A DNA stretch of 64,000 nt from Anarhynchus alexandrinus (GCA_008711295.1 VUYV01000004.1:5979378-6043377); one strand, 5' to 3'; numbered from the stretch's first letter, positions 37,201 through 52,200 are shown. Made by a program: numbers and translations. The notes: a model not told the origin generated them from the letters alone.

Positions 37201-40200
37201 TAAAGGCAACTATGGTAATTTTTTTTTAAAGACCTCCTCTTGTTGTCTTCTAGACTTTTTTTTTTTTTTAAGGATTCTAAGCAGTAAGTGATGTTTCAGA
37301 GCAGGAAGCTATTTACACAAGGCTGATACTCATGTGACAGGCAAGCAGATATTCCCTTTCTGTGGGTAAATCAGAGGTTGATCTTCAGTTGACACTGGTG
37401 TTCTTTCTGCTACTAAATTCTCACCCTACCAGACAAAACTATTTCTGTGAACATTAAAAGAATGGAGTCTGACACAGTACAGAAGAGGTCCTCTAACTTA
37501 ATAGAATTCAAGACTCATTTCAGTTTACAGTGGGTTCAGGATAATATGCATTTAAATAGCAGATAACTATTAAAACTATTAACCCAGAAGCTTTACTGTA
37601 AATTACATTGTTTTCCTGGATGGATGCTAGTAATTACTGAGAACTAACAGACTGGCATTTTTCTCGGAAGGATACCAAAGTATTTTACAACACGTAGATA
37701 ATTTACTTACTTCAAAAGTAAGCTTGTTCTGAGTGAAATGTAGCTGTTCACATCAATTCTGCACAACAGTTGGGATTGGGAAGTAAAGGAAATGTATGGT
37801 TCATTAATCAAATTGTAGAGTCATCAACCCCATTGGAATTGAGTCAAGGCCTCTTTTTCTTCCACTCTTTAGAAAAGTGACATTGGGACCTTTTGTGACA
37901 TTGTTTCACAGTGCGGACAATTTATATCCAAGAGCACCGTTTTTCTTCACCACCTCAAAAATTATACAGCCAGTTGGTATCAATTCAATATTAAGTCTTA
38001 ATGAATGGCCTTCATATTTGGGATTCTCATTGTCCTTTCTACTTATTTTATGGGAACTTACTTTAATTTGAAACATCAGAGGAGTGTACAAATATCATAG
38101 TTTGTCTTGTGCGTTTGGTTAAAAAATGCCCACAACATTAATCCGATATGTCACCATATCTGTTAAATGCCTCATGCTGAATCCTGAAACTGGAAATGAA
38201 AGACTAATACAATTATCTGGTGGAGCTGGATATTTTTTCCCCCCTTTGATTATTGGCTGAGGTACAAATGCAACTACTTGAGTTTGCTAATGTATTTTAA
38301 GAAAAGCTTATGTTTTTCTATGTTAAGTGGTATCAGTTTATTCCTACTTCATTTTGGGTCCATGGATGCCAAGTAGTTTGTTAGTCAGCTCTCATTGAAC
38401 TCTGTAGAACTGTGCAGAACTGAAAAGATTTGGCTATTTGTAGTCAGTTTGACAATTAGGGTCTTGGGTAGCTATTTCTGCAGCTTGCCTTGTGAGATCA
38501 AACACGAGTGGTTACTAGATGTGTGGTGATTATTTTTTTTTTTCTTTTTCCAAGAATACATGCTTTTAGTGATGGCTCTGTTCTGCTGGTTCCTTGGTGC
38601 TTATGTCTTTCGGACTAGTCAACATCTGTATGCCTGAGGTATAAAAGGCAAGCTTAAAATGGTTTTCTTGCTTATAGGAGAAGCCTGAAGACGCTTTCGT
38701 AGAGCAAATATCAATGTGACCCAAAGATTTTTGTTTGTTTCTTGATGTTTAAAGTAGCATTTTTATTTTTTATATCTTGTTATTTATGTTGGATTAGTTG
38801 ATTCAACCATGTAGATAGTGAAAGCAGTTGCAGAGGATAGAGCAAGAACTGGTACCTTGAACAAGACTTGCTGTGGTGATTCAAAAGGACTTTCTTTTCC
38901 TTTTGACTTTTTAATGCTTTTGACTCTGTGTCCAAGAAGGGCAACAGTAGGAAGTTCTAGTTTTCTTTCTCTGTTCATTTTACTAAATGGCAAGAGATTT
39001 TTTTCAGGTTTATTTTTAAAAGGAAAATAATGAGAAGGGAAGGTGCTTATTTCTAAATAACCAGAGAAACTGGTCTGTTTGAGGACGTTTGAGATCAGTT
39101 TGAGAAACTGGTCTGTTTGTGTCCTGGGCACAAGTGGTGACCTCCAGGAGGTGGCAGCAGAGGCTTGCTGTTATTTTGCACAGCAGCTTGCTTTGCTGAG
39201 GGGAAGAAGCAGATTTTCTGTTCTTTTATATTTGGTACTAATTGCTGAGAATTTGAATGGCAGAAGTCTGAAATTCTAGAATGCTGCAGATCTGAGAGAG
39301 GCTTATTGCAACGGAGCTGGAATTATTCAATATTTGAATAACTTGAGTCAGTTATAAAACACTAAATAGCCTGTGTATAAAACATCACCTATAGTGAAGA
39401 AGCAGAGATACCTCCGTTAATCAGCAATGCTCTGCATTTTCCTCTTCCTCTTCCTCAATTTAATGTCTTCCGTAAGTCTTGGAGTTTCTACCAATATCAA
39501 AATAATACATTCCAAGTCATCTTTTAATTACGTATAACTGTTTTCTCACCTTACTAACTTCTCGCTTTTCAGTTGCAGACAGTCTAAGTAACCTTGGAAT
39601 TTTATTTTATTTTTAATATTTGAAGCAAGAGAGGAGAAAAATTAATGCTATGTAACATCCCCGACTATGGGAAAAGTTCCTTCATCGCAAAATGTCTTAG
39701 GAGATTCCTAGTGTTAATTGTAAAACATGACCTAGAACTTTTTAAATGTAACTCCCATTGCCCTTTCCTGTTTTATACTTAAAGAGTGGAGATTATTGTA
39801 CAGAAACAATTATCTAATAAGTTTGATACATTGGCCAAATGTCAGAGATCTTTTGTCAGATCTGTCAGCTACCATCCCTTACCAGTAGCTGCAAATGAGC
39901 TTTGAAGCTCTAGTACCTCTGCACTTCTGTCTTTGGGACACGTTTTTTATTTGTTTCTGGATGTTTGGTGTTTTTTGATCCTGGCTTAAATTTTTATTTT
40001 TTCTTCATTGAAAGTATCTGGTGTTTTCCCTTCCTGCTCCTATATAATTATGAAAAGATTTACGCTGTTATCTTTTCTTTCTCTTTACAGTACTAATGGA
40101 ACAGTAATTAATAAACTGAAAGTGGTGAAGAAGCAGACATACCCTTTACAGACTGGGGATGTGATCTATGTTGTTTACAGAAAAAATGAGCCAGAGAACA

Positions 40201-43200
40201 GTAAGTAAATGATATTTTTTTTAAATGGCATACTTAGTCATTTTTTTTGAGTCATGAGAGAAAAGAAGTATCAGTACAATTAAAACAGAATTACTCAATT
40301 TTAAGACAAATAATTTGTTAACGTTTGAAAACAAGTCTCTGTAGAAGACATCATGGACATGCCAGTTCTTACAGAGACAAGTCTGAGCAACTGTCTGAAA
40401 TTGAAATGTGCCTAGAAGTAGTTTTGGAAGAACTAATGCATGGAATGGTAACTAATGAAGTCCTGATCCCATGCCTAATGCTTCTTTTAGAAGTCAGATT
40501 GCTGGGGTAGTTAGTGATACTTTATATATCACGTTGAAGCCATTTTTGGCACCAGAATGAAAGTCTGCAAAAGCTTTTTGGTTTGTGTTGTCTTGGTTTT
40601 TTTGTTGTGTTTTTTTTTTTTAAAGGGGGGAAGAGGCAAAAAAGAGGGGAGGTGGGGAAAGCCCTAGCGTGAAAGTAGAATTAGTAAACCTGGAAAAATA
40701 TTTGTGTGGCCTTAAAGAATAATCAGGCCTCACATGCCTATAATTCTTTTCAGGAATTCTTTTCAGGATGATGTGGCTGAAATAGCATAATTAGGTTTTA
40801 TAAAAAAAAAAAGATAAATAATGGGGGTCCTTCCTCAAAGATTTTTAAATAAGCCGAGCTATTGTTGGACAGGAAGTAATGTTCTTTCATGTGTTAACAG
40901 GGTAGAAGTCAGGAACCAAGGTTTTAGGTGTAAATGCTCAGGTTTTGCAAAGGAAAGAAATTATTAAAAGATTTCATGAGTGATCTGTGTTGGCATCTGT
41001 TTTAAAGATGTTCATAAATGATTTGGGAAATGATAACTGTTGAGGCAGCAGAATTTTCATTTCGTATCTTTTCATTTCATTCAGTTATACAGGATCATTA
41101 AATCCAACACTGATTGAAAAGATTTACAGAAAGAATTTAATTACTCATTATTAGGAAATAACAGATGGGGTTCAACTTTGATAAATGGGGGGGAGAGAGG
41201 GAATGGGCAAGCTCTGTTTCTACCTATGTATTGTTGTGCCCCAGCCGACTGCTCTGTCTATTAGCATGCAATTCTTCTTTCAAGTGCGAAGTATGTAATA
41301 TTTAAATTTTAGTAGAGAGCACTCACTTTCTGGAAAAGATTTTAGATTAAAGATGTATTTTAAATATTAATTCTCATTACTGTATTTGATAGCTCTGAAG
41401 TGGAACTTTAAAGTGAACAGAGAAACTTTGTATGGTCATAAGCTCCCCTATTATTGTGAAGATAATTGGATGTACTGGGAGATAGGAGGGTGTACATACA
41501 TTTACAGCATAATATTTAACGTAAAACACAAAACTGTATTTACAATTTTCATACAGTAATAGACATATGAACTGTTAATCTAAAAAAATTCTAGATTTAT
41601 GCATACTGACTATTGAAATACTTCCTTTATGAAGTTGCTGTTAATTTATATACAGACAGATCAGAACGATTTATGCTGTCTGATGTAAATGTTACAAGAG
41701 GCAGTGATAAGCTCTATTTGTCTGTCTGTATGGCTTGTTTATCCCACAAATCCTTTCTAAGATGGCACTATTGCAGTTGATGCTACTTGGAAGAACTCAC
41801 TTATGCGAATTTTCCAGGTACTTTGTAAAGAACTGAATCACTGATTTCTGTTTGGGTTAACAAGTTTATGAATTACCAAGCCTCCAGTTTTGCTTTTTCA
41901 GCTTCTCCATCTTCAAAGACAGAGAAAATTTAGATTTGGCATGCCTATTTGGACATTCTGGAGTAGTTCTGAAGGAGACAATACTCTTAACTTCTGATCA
42001 GAAAAAGGGTTACTACAAACTAAGAGAGTCTTATTTGCTTCTAGGGGGCTGGAGATGAAAAAAAAAAAGTAGCAAGTTAGGGGAATCTTTGGAACTGTAT
42101 TAGGTTGAAGTAGGATGAAGATGAAAGGGATATTATCCAGTTGGTTTTATTAATGGGTACTAAATTAGTTTCTGGGTGAAACTTATGGCATGTCTTAATC
42201 TCTGTTTTTGAGAGTTCATGTATCTCACAAAGGAATAAAATAAAATTGATCGAAGAAGTTGAGAAGTGAACTCAGAAATAATAAGCTTCTTTGAAGAACT
42301 TTCATTGAAATATCAGTAAAAATACAGTTTGTTCTGACACAGAGCAGATTTTAGGTTTAAGAAATGATTAAGCCTCTGGTTCCATGGCTGGCACAAGTTA
42401 AACGTCACACAAAAGCTGCTCTGCCTGGTTTCCTGAGAAGAAAAGATCTTGCTGTGCTGTTCCTAATTGCCTCCTAAGTAGGAGTATTAACATTGTACTG
42501 TAGAGGTGACCCCTCATTTGCCTCTTCCGTGGTCGGATACTTTGGGGAAGCAGCCACTTGTGAATAGAAGCTGTTTATGTGAGATTAAGGTTAGTGATTT
42601 TTTGTTTAAAGATTCTAATCAATGTTTTTTAATCATCTCTTTCAGATGTTGCTTATCTTTATGAATCCTTAAACACAAAACATGATGCAACTCAAGAACC
42701 AGTAGGTAAGGAAGTAGTTCAAGATCCATGAAGAGGAGCTAAGCTCCAATCACTAATGTAACCCCCTTGAGAGGGTTTGATTCCTTGGAATTTTGAAGCC
42801 ATGATATGGTGACTGTCACAGGGATCTTTTTCTTTCCTTTCCCCCTTCCACCTGTAGAAGTTAATGTAGAAAACCAATGCCATGTGACCAAAGATACCTC
42901 AAGTACAGGAAGAAGTAATGATGAGACCCAAATTACCTCATCACCGTCAGCTACTCAGTCTTGCTATGAGGAACCACAGCCATCTACTTCTACATCTAAC
43001 CTCTTTAATGCTTCTTCTACCTCTTCTATTGAGTCTGCATCTGTTCAGCAGGATAATCCTTCTACATCTGGTAAGAATTGTGTCAAGTATTTAAAGTTTG
43101 ATATCCCATCGACTGTAACTTCAGTTTTGAATTTTAACAGATTAATCTCTTACTCCTATCTGGGTCTTTAGCATTTGCTTTGTTAAGTTCTAGTGAAAAT

Positions 43201-46200
43201 ACCAGGTGGATATGTGCATTTAACTTTCTCTCTATGATCAGGCAGGGCAAATCCTGGTGGATGCGTAAGGCAATTGTGAGAATTGCTTATGCTCAAAGGG
43301 GCAGAAAATACACGTAAATCCCAAAATGTTCTATCTTTACAGTATGGTTTTGTAGTGGAGCACTGGTGAAAACGTAGCAAATCTGTGTGGCTCATATAAC
43401 AAATTGAGTAGATATGAGTGCTTGTGTTCATGCACTCACTGTGAGAAACTACTCTAATTGTCACTGTTACTGCTGCCAATCACCAGTCCTCTTTCCCTTG
43501 CTTAGAGCTCTAAGGTCAAAATATACCCCATGGATCCCTAGTCTAGTATCCTGCATTATGTTGGCAAGTGTAATACTACAGTGCTGTGTAACTCTTAGAA
43601 TAGAACTGGAGCAAGAGCTAGAAAATGACATTTGTCAACAGTTCAATGGGACTTTTAAAACATGCTCCTCTTGAAAACAAAGCTTTGCCCTCCGCTGTGA
43701 TCCTGACCTGTTACGTATGATCAGTATTGCATAAATCCTCTGCCTGGCATCTTTATCAGGAAGACCTGGAGTGGATAATAGTTTTATGAATAAATACTCT
43801 ACAATTTAAAGAGGAATGGGGATTTTAAGTAGGGTTACACAACTAATAGCTTGTTTCCCCCTCCCCCCCAGGTCTTTCCAGTTAGTCAGATTGGCTGAGA
43901 ATGCATGTAGTATAGTTATGCAGACGTTGATTTTTTGCTCCACTTTTTTCCATTCAGATGTTTGGATTGATGTGCGTGTATCATCAGGGTTTGAGTACCT
44001 GTTATTTTCACATGTCCCAATCTGTATGCAGCTATGTTCATGTTTCTGGTTTTATTTTGCAGGATCACAGTCCTCAGTTTTCACTCCTGTGCCTGCTTTC
44101 CCCATCTTAGAATCTGTGTGTCTGAGAGCACTGCAGGACGAACATGAAAAGCTGGATAAGAATACTGAACCTTCTGCAATCACTTCAGAAATCACTGACA
44201 AAGAAAAAGCAGAATCAGATTCTCAAAGGACAGGGGAGGAGGAAGGTTTGGAACCTGCTAAGAAGAAACTAAAAGGAGGCTAGTATACTACAGTATTGCG
44301 CAACCTACCCTGCATACTCTTATTTTGATGTTATTGTTGAAAGTTAGTTTAAAAAACTTGATTAGAAACTTAAAGCTACGTCCATCTTTCATAGAAGTCC
44401 AGTGAGATTAACAAAAACGTAAGATTCTGTGCTTATTTTTCATTATTAATATGGAATAAATTCAAAATGCACACATATCAAACTTAGAAGGTCTTGAACA
44501 GTTATGCTAATATGGGATAGGTAACTCTTTTCCTCCTCATAATGTTATTTTATGTTATAGCATTATATTAAGTAAGAAAAGCAAAACTCCCCTCTCACTC
44601 CCCCCAGCCTCAAATTGAGTCAGGTCAGCTGTTGTCAGTCCTCCTTCAATTTGTTTCTTGCTTCTTATTGACTACATTTATGGTCCAGTGAAAAGAATGT
44701 CTTCGGTAGCAGAAGCTGTTATGTCTAAAGCAAGAACCTTTAGTGGGACCATTGCCAGTGAACAGTGAATCAGTGTATATCTTTCAGGTCTTTTTTTAAC
44801 ACTTAAAAAAAGATTTTAAAAAAGCTTCAGAAACTACATACTGTGGAATCTTCTGTCTTTGTAGATGAGGATGCTTGTCCAAATCTTTCACCAGCAGCTC
44901 CAAGTGAATGTATAATTAAAATTGGCTCTGAAGATGCAAAAACATCAAATGTGAAACCAGATAAGATGGAAGAAACACTAACTTGCATTATCTGCCAAGA
45001 ACTGCTGCATGACTGCGTAAGGTATGTATGACTGACAAAAGCTGTAATCATGCGGTAACAATATATAAAGTTCAGTGGCAACTGTTAGAGGAGGCCAGGA
45101 TATTTAGGGTTTTCACAAGCCCTCTGAGTCCCTTCCCCCCCACTCCACCCCAATCTATGTAGTCAAATCAATGCTAAACAGGTTTTTTGAGTGTTATGAA
45201 TGTATCTGAAAAATAAAAGATTTGTGGTTTGACTCCATTTCTTTCATTGTTTTCATGTTTGTGTTTTCCAGCTTGCAGCCTTGTATGCATACTTTTTGTG
45301 CTGCCTGCTACTCAGGATGGATGGAAAGATCTTCTCTATGTCCAACTTGTCGTTGTCCAGTAGAACGTATTTGTAAAAATCACATATTGAACAACTTGGT
45401 TGAAGCTTATCTGATTCAGCATCCAGGCAAGTTGAACAGTGTGTGTAACAGAATCTGATGTATTTCACACATTAGCTGCATACCTGATGTATGCACAGAC
45501 TGTTGTCTGTTAAATTTCTATGTATGTATTATTACTGTGCTGTTTTCTCTGACATGGCTGTAAGAAAGCAAGTGCATTTAATATGACATAATAACTTGTG
45601 ATATTTCAAATACTGGGTGAGAGTTAAAGGTGTTTTAATATATAACTGAGTATGCTAAGAATTCTTAATTTTATTTTGCTGCTTAATTGTGAGAAGAATA
45701 TCAGTTTTATCAAATAGGGCACACTGACTGATTAGGCCACCTAAACTTAGATACTTCTGAAAAATATACTTGAATACGAATTTAATGAACTTTGATCATG
45801 GCCTCTTGAAAACAAAACTTAAGTAGCTTGATACTACTCTTCCATTAACAGAGAGGGGAATGTAACTAAGATCTTCTAGAACTTCTTTATCTAAAAATAA
45901 GTTTTGTGGAAATAAAAACACAATAATTGTAACTGTGTTAATAAAGTAGGGTGGGGATAAGGGATGTGAGCTATTCTTTTCTCTTGAAATTTGAATTTGG
46001 TTCTCATGCCAGATAAATGTCGTAATGAAGATGATGTACGTAGCATGGATGCTAGAAACAAAATTACTCAAGACATGTTGCAACCTAAAGTGCGGAGATC
46101 TTTTTCAGACGAGGAAGGAAGTTCTGAAGATTTGTTGGAATTGTCAGATGTAGATAGTGAATCTTCAGATATCAGGTATGTCTAAGCTGTGTGCTAAATT

Positions 46201-49200
46201 AGATTTACTTATGTTTCAATGCACAAACCCACAAATTGAGCTAGTTTCATAAACACTGTTACAGCTGGTAGTGTTTCCATGATCATTCCCAGAATGAATC
46301 GTATTTTTGTTTCCAGGTGAGCTCATTCTTACCAGTAATTATCTTGGCAATTCTATTGGCTATCCTTCTGAACCTTGAGCAGTCAATAAAAAACAGTGAA
46401 AATTAGAACTTCCTAGAAGTCCAGCAAGAATCAGTTAACAACCAACAGTTCTATCGTGAATTATGCAACTGCTTCATGTGAGATACATGAAATTACTTTT
46501 TCTAATTACAAATTGGCTGTTGGTTTAGAGAAAACGGGTTTCTGACTAAGATCTAGTCAGGAGATAAAGCAGTCCATGACCCTATGAATGCAGCTGCAAT
46601 GATTGTACTTTCTTATATGCCTGGAATGCTGCTTTCACCAGATGTATGGCACTGAATCAGCTGATGCTTGACCTAGGGATTCCCAGGCACCAAAATATAT
46701 CCTCTTTACTTCCAATAGCAAACATTTTTTGCTGTATGTCTAGAGGGGAACAGAAAAACTCTTCCTGTAGATAATTATTTGAGCTTTGTTCCTCTCTTTC
46801 TTGTACAGCTCCCTTCCAGTCATACCTTTCTTCTTTTCTTTTTTCTTTTTCTGTTTTTTTTGTTGTTTTTTTTAAACTACTTGGGGAATACTGCGAAATA
46901 CAAAGTTTTTATCTGTTACAACTACAGCGGTCTTCGCAGCTGTGAGGTACTGAGTTATATAAACTTCCATATGTTACTGGATGAAGAAATTCCAAATTTA
47001 AACTTCAAAAGTATGAACAACCCTGTCTAGCATAGGGATATGAGTTATATTTGCATTTGTTGGGTGTGATTTCCTATGACCTTTTTTTATTCTTTCAGTC
47101 AACCATATATAGTATGCAGACAGTGCCCGGGGTATCGAAGACACTCTGTTCCAACTCTGCCTGGCACAGGCCAAGAGACAGAAGCAGGAGGAATGCAAGC
47201 ACTGGGAGATGCACCATCTACATCAGCCAACTTCCCTGCAGGTCAGTGTCATGAAATCTTCTCAGTAGTGTGATACTAAAATACTACAACTCATACCCCT
47301 GTTATGAACTAAGCAAGCTCACTGTTACATTACTGCGAGAGTAACACCACTTCACGTAGGTATCTTTGCAAATATCATGAGATTTGACTGTGGTTTTTCT
47401 GTGGTTCTCCAAAGTAGATTGCTGACAGTTGATAGTTTTTCAACTGTTCTACGTATTGAAATATTTTACACACTGACATAGTTTAGAAGTCTGAATGCCA
47501 TTGTTGTGGTTTAGGCCATTTTTCTGCTCTTTTATGGTATCTTTGTAAAAATGATATTACTTGCTTGTTACTTTCAGATTTTTATGTTGATAATATTTAC
47601 TAAGATTCGTAGTCCAGATTGCAATTGTGTACATTGTTCACATTGTTCAGTCTGTCTCTTTTTTTTTTTTTTCCCATTTTTAACTCATCTAGCTGTCCAG
47701 GAATATGTATGTCCTGCTCAAGGAAGCCATGTAATATGCACCTGCTGCTTTCAGCCAATGCCTGACCGAAGAGCAGAGCGTGAACAGAATCCTCATGTTG
47801 CTCCTCAGCAATGTGTGTACTTTTTTTTTTAATAAAATTTTGGCTACAGAAATAAATCTCTCCTTATTTTTAATTAAACTTAAACTTAAGTTTACTTTGA
47901 GTGTTCTTTATTTGAATATTCTTTGTCTGGACTCTAGTAAGAAGAAAAGCGTGAATGAATCTTCCTTTGTAAAATTTATTATTCCTCTATAGAGTGTATT
48001 TTAAATGAGCAAGTTGTACTCTTTAAAGCCATGTTTATCAGGGCTCTATTGTTATTGATTTAGAAGAATAATAGCTGTTGAGTTTTGTTGTGTGCAGGTC
48101 TTTACAAGGCTTTTCTTTGTTATTTTCCAGGTACAGTTTGTCTGCAACCCTTCTGTCACTTATATTGGGGCTGCACTCGGATGGCATGTTTTGGCTGTTT
48201 GGCACCATTCTGTGGTATTGTGGAATAATCTGTTTCTTATGAGCCAGCTCGCTTTGCAATTATGTCTATCTGTCTTGAACTTTAGGTAGTTTCAGAAATA
48301 GAATAGACTAGTTTGTAGCACAGTCATGCAAAAGGAAACAAAAGCTGTGTCCTCACATCACAAACATAAAAATCTTGAGTGGTAAGTGTCTTAACTTTGA
48401 GAAAATCTAAATTCTTGTCTTCATACCATACTTGGTTTGTAAACTATAAGCACAATGCTTTCCCGTATAAAAAGAACTAGGCTGTATTTCAGCCTGTAAG
48501 AGCACTGAACATCTGATGTTAACTGATTGGAAAAGAACCTTACCCTTTTAAATATACAGACTTTGAAACTCCAGGTTTTAGACATTTTAAAAAATAAATT
48601 AGAACAGTTGAAATGACTTGGCTGCAGTTTGAAGCTAATGGAATATGCTTTTATAGCGTTGTTAATTTGTGCAGATTAGTAGTAATGTTTGTGAACTAAA
48701 GGTGAAATTGCAAAATCTCAATGGCTTGTCATTGCCACTGGAAGGTATATATCACATGCTTTTAGCATATGTTAAATGCAGTCATTTACTTGATGCTCAC
48801 ATAAGTTTGTGCACGTTATTTCAGGAAACAGAAGAATCTTCAGAGAATGCGTGAGGGCCATGGGGTTGGGGGAAGAAATAGTAACTTTTCTTCTTCTTGT
48901 TCTGATTAGAAATAAATCTTGGTGATAAGTGTTTAGATGGAGTCCTGAATAACAACCACTACGAGTCAGATATCCTAAAGGTATGTTTAGAAATCATTAT
49001 GTATCATGCGCAGTAATAAATGTACAAAATTTAACATGTACTCACTCATGAAATGATAGTGATATGCTGCCTAAGAGAGCAGCAGCATTGTGTCACTTGC
49101 AGCACCTGATTCTGAAAGGCAAATCTAATGAGCCCCAAACATTCAGCTGGGTCACAGTTGTAGTTACTCTGTCTAGATTGGAAGTATTTGGGGGTGATAA

Positions 49201-52200
49201 TTTGGCCCTTTCAGTCTCTGCATAAGAGGGCATTGTATCCTAGAGATGCATTCCACTTAGCATCAGCTCTTCTTGTATCACCCAAATTAACAACAGTAAC
49301 AAAAAAGTCCCTTTCATGCAATCCTGGTGTTTAATTTCTCCAACGTGTATGTCTGACAGGTGCCAAGAAGGCCAAAATTCTCGACATAACTTCTGAATTT
49401 GAGTTTAAATGACTGATAGATACACTGTAGAAGTTGGATATGTTTGGTTGTTAAATCATCCAAGAATTTTACTTGTATGAAGTATTTATTAGGGAAGCCA
49501 GTTCCTATACTCCAAAGTGTAAAATCCAAAATATTAATTAAAGAGAAAAATAATTCATTAAAATATACCAAGAAAACAAGACTTGTTAAATATTTTTTTT
49601 TTTCCCAGACAAATTTCATGCTAGGTTGCATGGAAAATATTTTGCCCATACCATAATGGGGGTGTCTAAATCGGGTAAACTGGATGAAATCTTGATTTAA
49701 GGTAAATAAGAGTGTGACTGAAACACATCTATTTGTATTCTTTTGGCGAAAGTAGGAGTCTTCTGAAAAAAAAAAGGTACTGAGTAGAAGGTTTGATGAT
49801 CTGAAAGTATCATGCTAATTAAGTTAAAGGTATTTAATTTTTACTCAGCATCAGCCCATTTTGAAAACCTAGTTTGATCTAGATTTGGAAATATTCGCGG
49901 GTGAATGGCTTGGACACTCTCTAAAGGTTTTTATCCCCTAGATTTTTCTAGATTAAACACTGAAATTGCTCTTTTCAGGATTACCTGGCATCCAGGGGTT
50001 TGACGTGGAAAAATATGCTAAACGAAAGTCTCTTAGCTCTTCAAAGAGGAGTTTTTATGTTGTCAGGTATGTGTTATGTTCAGTTTTGTCCATGTATAAC
50101 TCTTTGTCTATGTATAACTCAGTAATATTATCAAGAGGTTTGAAGTTCTGTGTACATAACCAGTGCCATGGTGACATTTTTGTTAAATCTGATTTCTCAA
50201 GCCTTACACTGACATTATGTACAAACCCGTTTTCTCCCCAGATTACAGAATTACTGGGAACACAGTGCTTTGCTACTGTTGTGGCCTTCGCAGCTTTCGA
50301 GAACTTGCCTACCAGTACAGGCAGAATATTCCTGTTGCTGAATTGCCAGGTGGGGATTGCTTTGCACAGTAAGGGGGAAAAGCCACTTAGGGAGTTAAAG
50401 TCAGTTTTATCCTTGTATTCTTGGGGTTTTTTAGCATCTTCACATAGCCCAGTGCAAGTCTCTTTGCCAGGCTAGTATCTTATGCTGACTGCTTTGCTTT
50501 TCAGCTGCTAAGTTTGCATATAGTTATTGTCAGGCTCCCTAATAGAATCCCTTCTTTCAGTATGATTTGTCATCTGTAGAATAATCTGCATCGTCAAAAG
50601 AGGACTTCGGTAAAATCCAGAATATAGTCAACAGGAACCGGTTGCTGTAATTTGATTTATTTTCCCATTTAAATACATGAAATGATGCACCTCCCAAACA
50701 ATTTCACATTTTACCAGCTCTCAGCAAGGAACAAGAATGTTTTCATAAATTAATTCCAAATCTGTTTGCATTTACAGTTTTAGTATAAAATAGCATGCAA
50801 GCAACTGTGCCTCCTTCAATCCCAAATCTGTTGGGAACAGAAGCTCTTCCAGCAGTCTACTTTTAAATGTTGCTTTTGGCCATCTCGTTCCTGTTGTTAG
50901 CAACATCTTCCCTGTCTTTAACAGCTGAGAACTCTGCTTCTGCTGCTGCGCATAATGAGAGACAGTCAGTCTACCTTGTTTCTCCTTAGTATTGCTTTTC
51001 ATTTTAGTGTAATGGCTTCCTGGACAGCTGAGTTATAATGTAGGTTAAAGTGGGGGAAAAACAACAAACTCTTCCCAAATTAATAATTTTTTCTTTCGTA
51101 TGGAAATGTATCTAGACATATGCCTAGTGTCTTGAACTGTAAAGTCCATCTCTACTAAACTAAATTGTAAAATTGCAGTTGACAGCACTGAGAACCAAAT
51201 CCTTTCATCATAAGTCTGCATGAGCCTAATATTCAGAATTAATTTTTTGTCCTTCACTAAGTGTTTGCTTTGCTTCTAGAAAGGGGAACCAATATAGTTT
51301 ACAGTTGTTTCTTGCCAATCATATCTGCAAAGCTTGTGCTGATGAGTAACCACCATTAGCAGATCTACATCACCTTATTTAATGACTTCTGTAAGAAATG
51401 TAGCATTTGATTTTCTCGTTTTGTAGTGACTGTCACATCACGTCCTGATTGCTACTGGGGGCGCAACTGTCGAACTCAGGTCAAAGCACATCATGCCATG
51501 TAAGTTACACAATTTATAAAGTGGTTTTGGGTTTTGTTTCTTTTTTTAAAAAAACAACAACAAAAATCCCAACCTTTGAAGACCCAGAAATTGCGTGAGT
51601 AACACTGTTGCAGCAGAAACAAAACTTTTTTGGGTCATTTTTGGTTTTAATACAACTTTGAAATGAGCCCTTTATGCATGTCAGAAGGGTGCCACTGGCA
51701 CTTGTAAGTTGATGTAACCCATTGCTGACGCTTCTTGAGTTTTGTTTTCCACCCACAACTCCCCCTGCATTCCTATTCTTCTCCCACTGAAGCAGCTTCT
51801 CATTTGCTCATGTCTGGGTGCTTCTTAAAAACGTACACAAAAATACACAGTAATTAGCACCTTGCAGTTTCCATTTGAAACTATAAGAGAGACTCTTCTA
51901 GTGAAGTGCAGCATACTTGGAAGGGATAAATTGGTTGCAATAATCTGCAATAAGAGAAGCAAGAGAAGTTTGGAACATGTAACATTAGGAACCTGGTGTG
52001 ACTTAGCAGCTCCCGGTTTTGGAATAATTTCTAGATCTTACGCCTCTGACCCAAGCATATGGTGAAAATTAAATATTGTGCCTGGAGAGAGATTAACCCT
52101 CCACTTATCAAGTGTTTTAATACATCTAGGGGACATGGGTTTCTGGTATCTGGTCATTCATGAGAAAAGTCCATCCAAAATAAATCAAGGTCCTTGATTA

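Larger units (their letters stand above)
33439..40090 (+). other. CHFR intron 2
   Basis: At 6,652 bp it is the longest intron. It contains the decayed CR1 copy at 35,011-35,930, a long T run at about 36,237-36,249, and an imperfect direct repeat of GAGAAACTGGTCTGTTTG at 39,064-39,081 and 39,102-39,119. No embedded gene is seen. Confidence 0.9.

Noticed and set aside
44283..44290. GT at 44,283 as the donor of CHFR exon 6
   Set aside because: Using it would place the in-frame TAG at 44,281-44,283 region inside the exon and break the phase with exon 7. The GC donor at 44,279 fits both.
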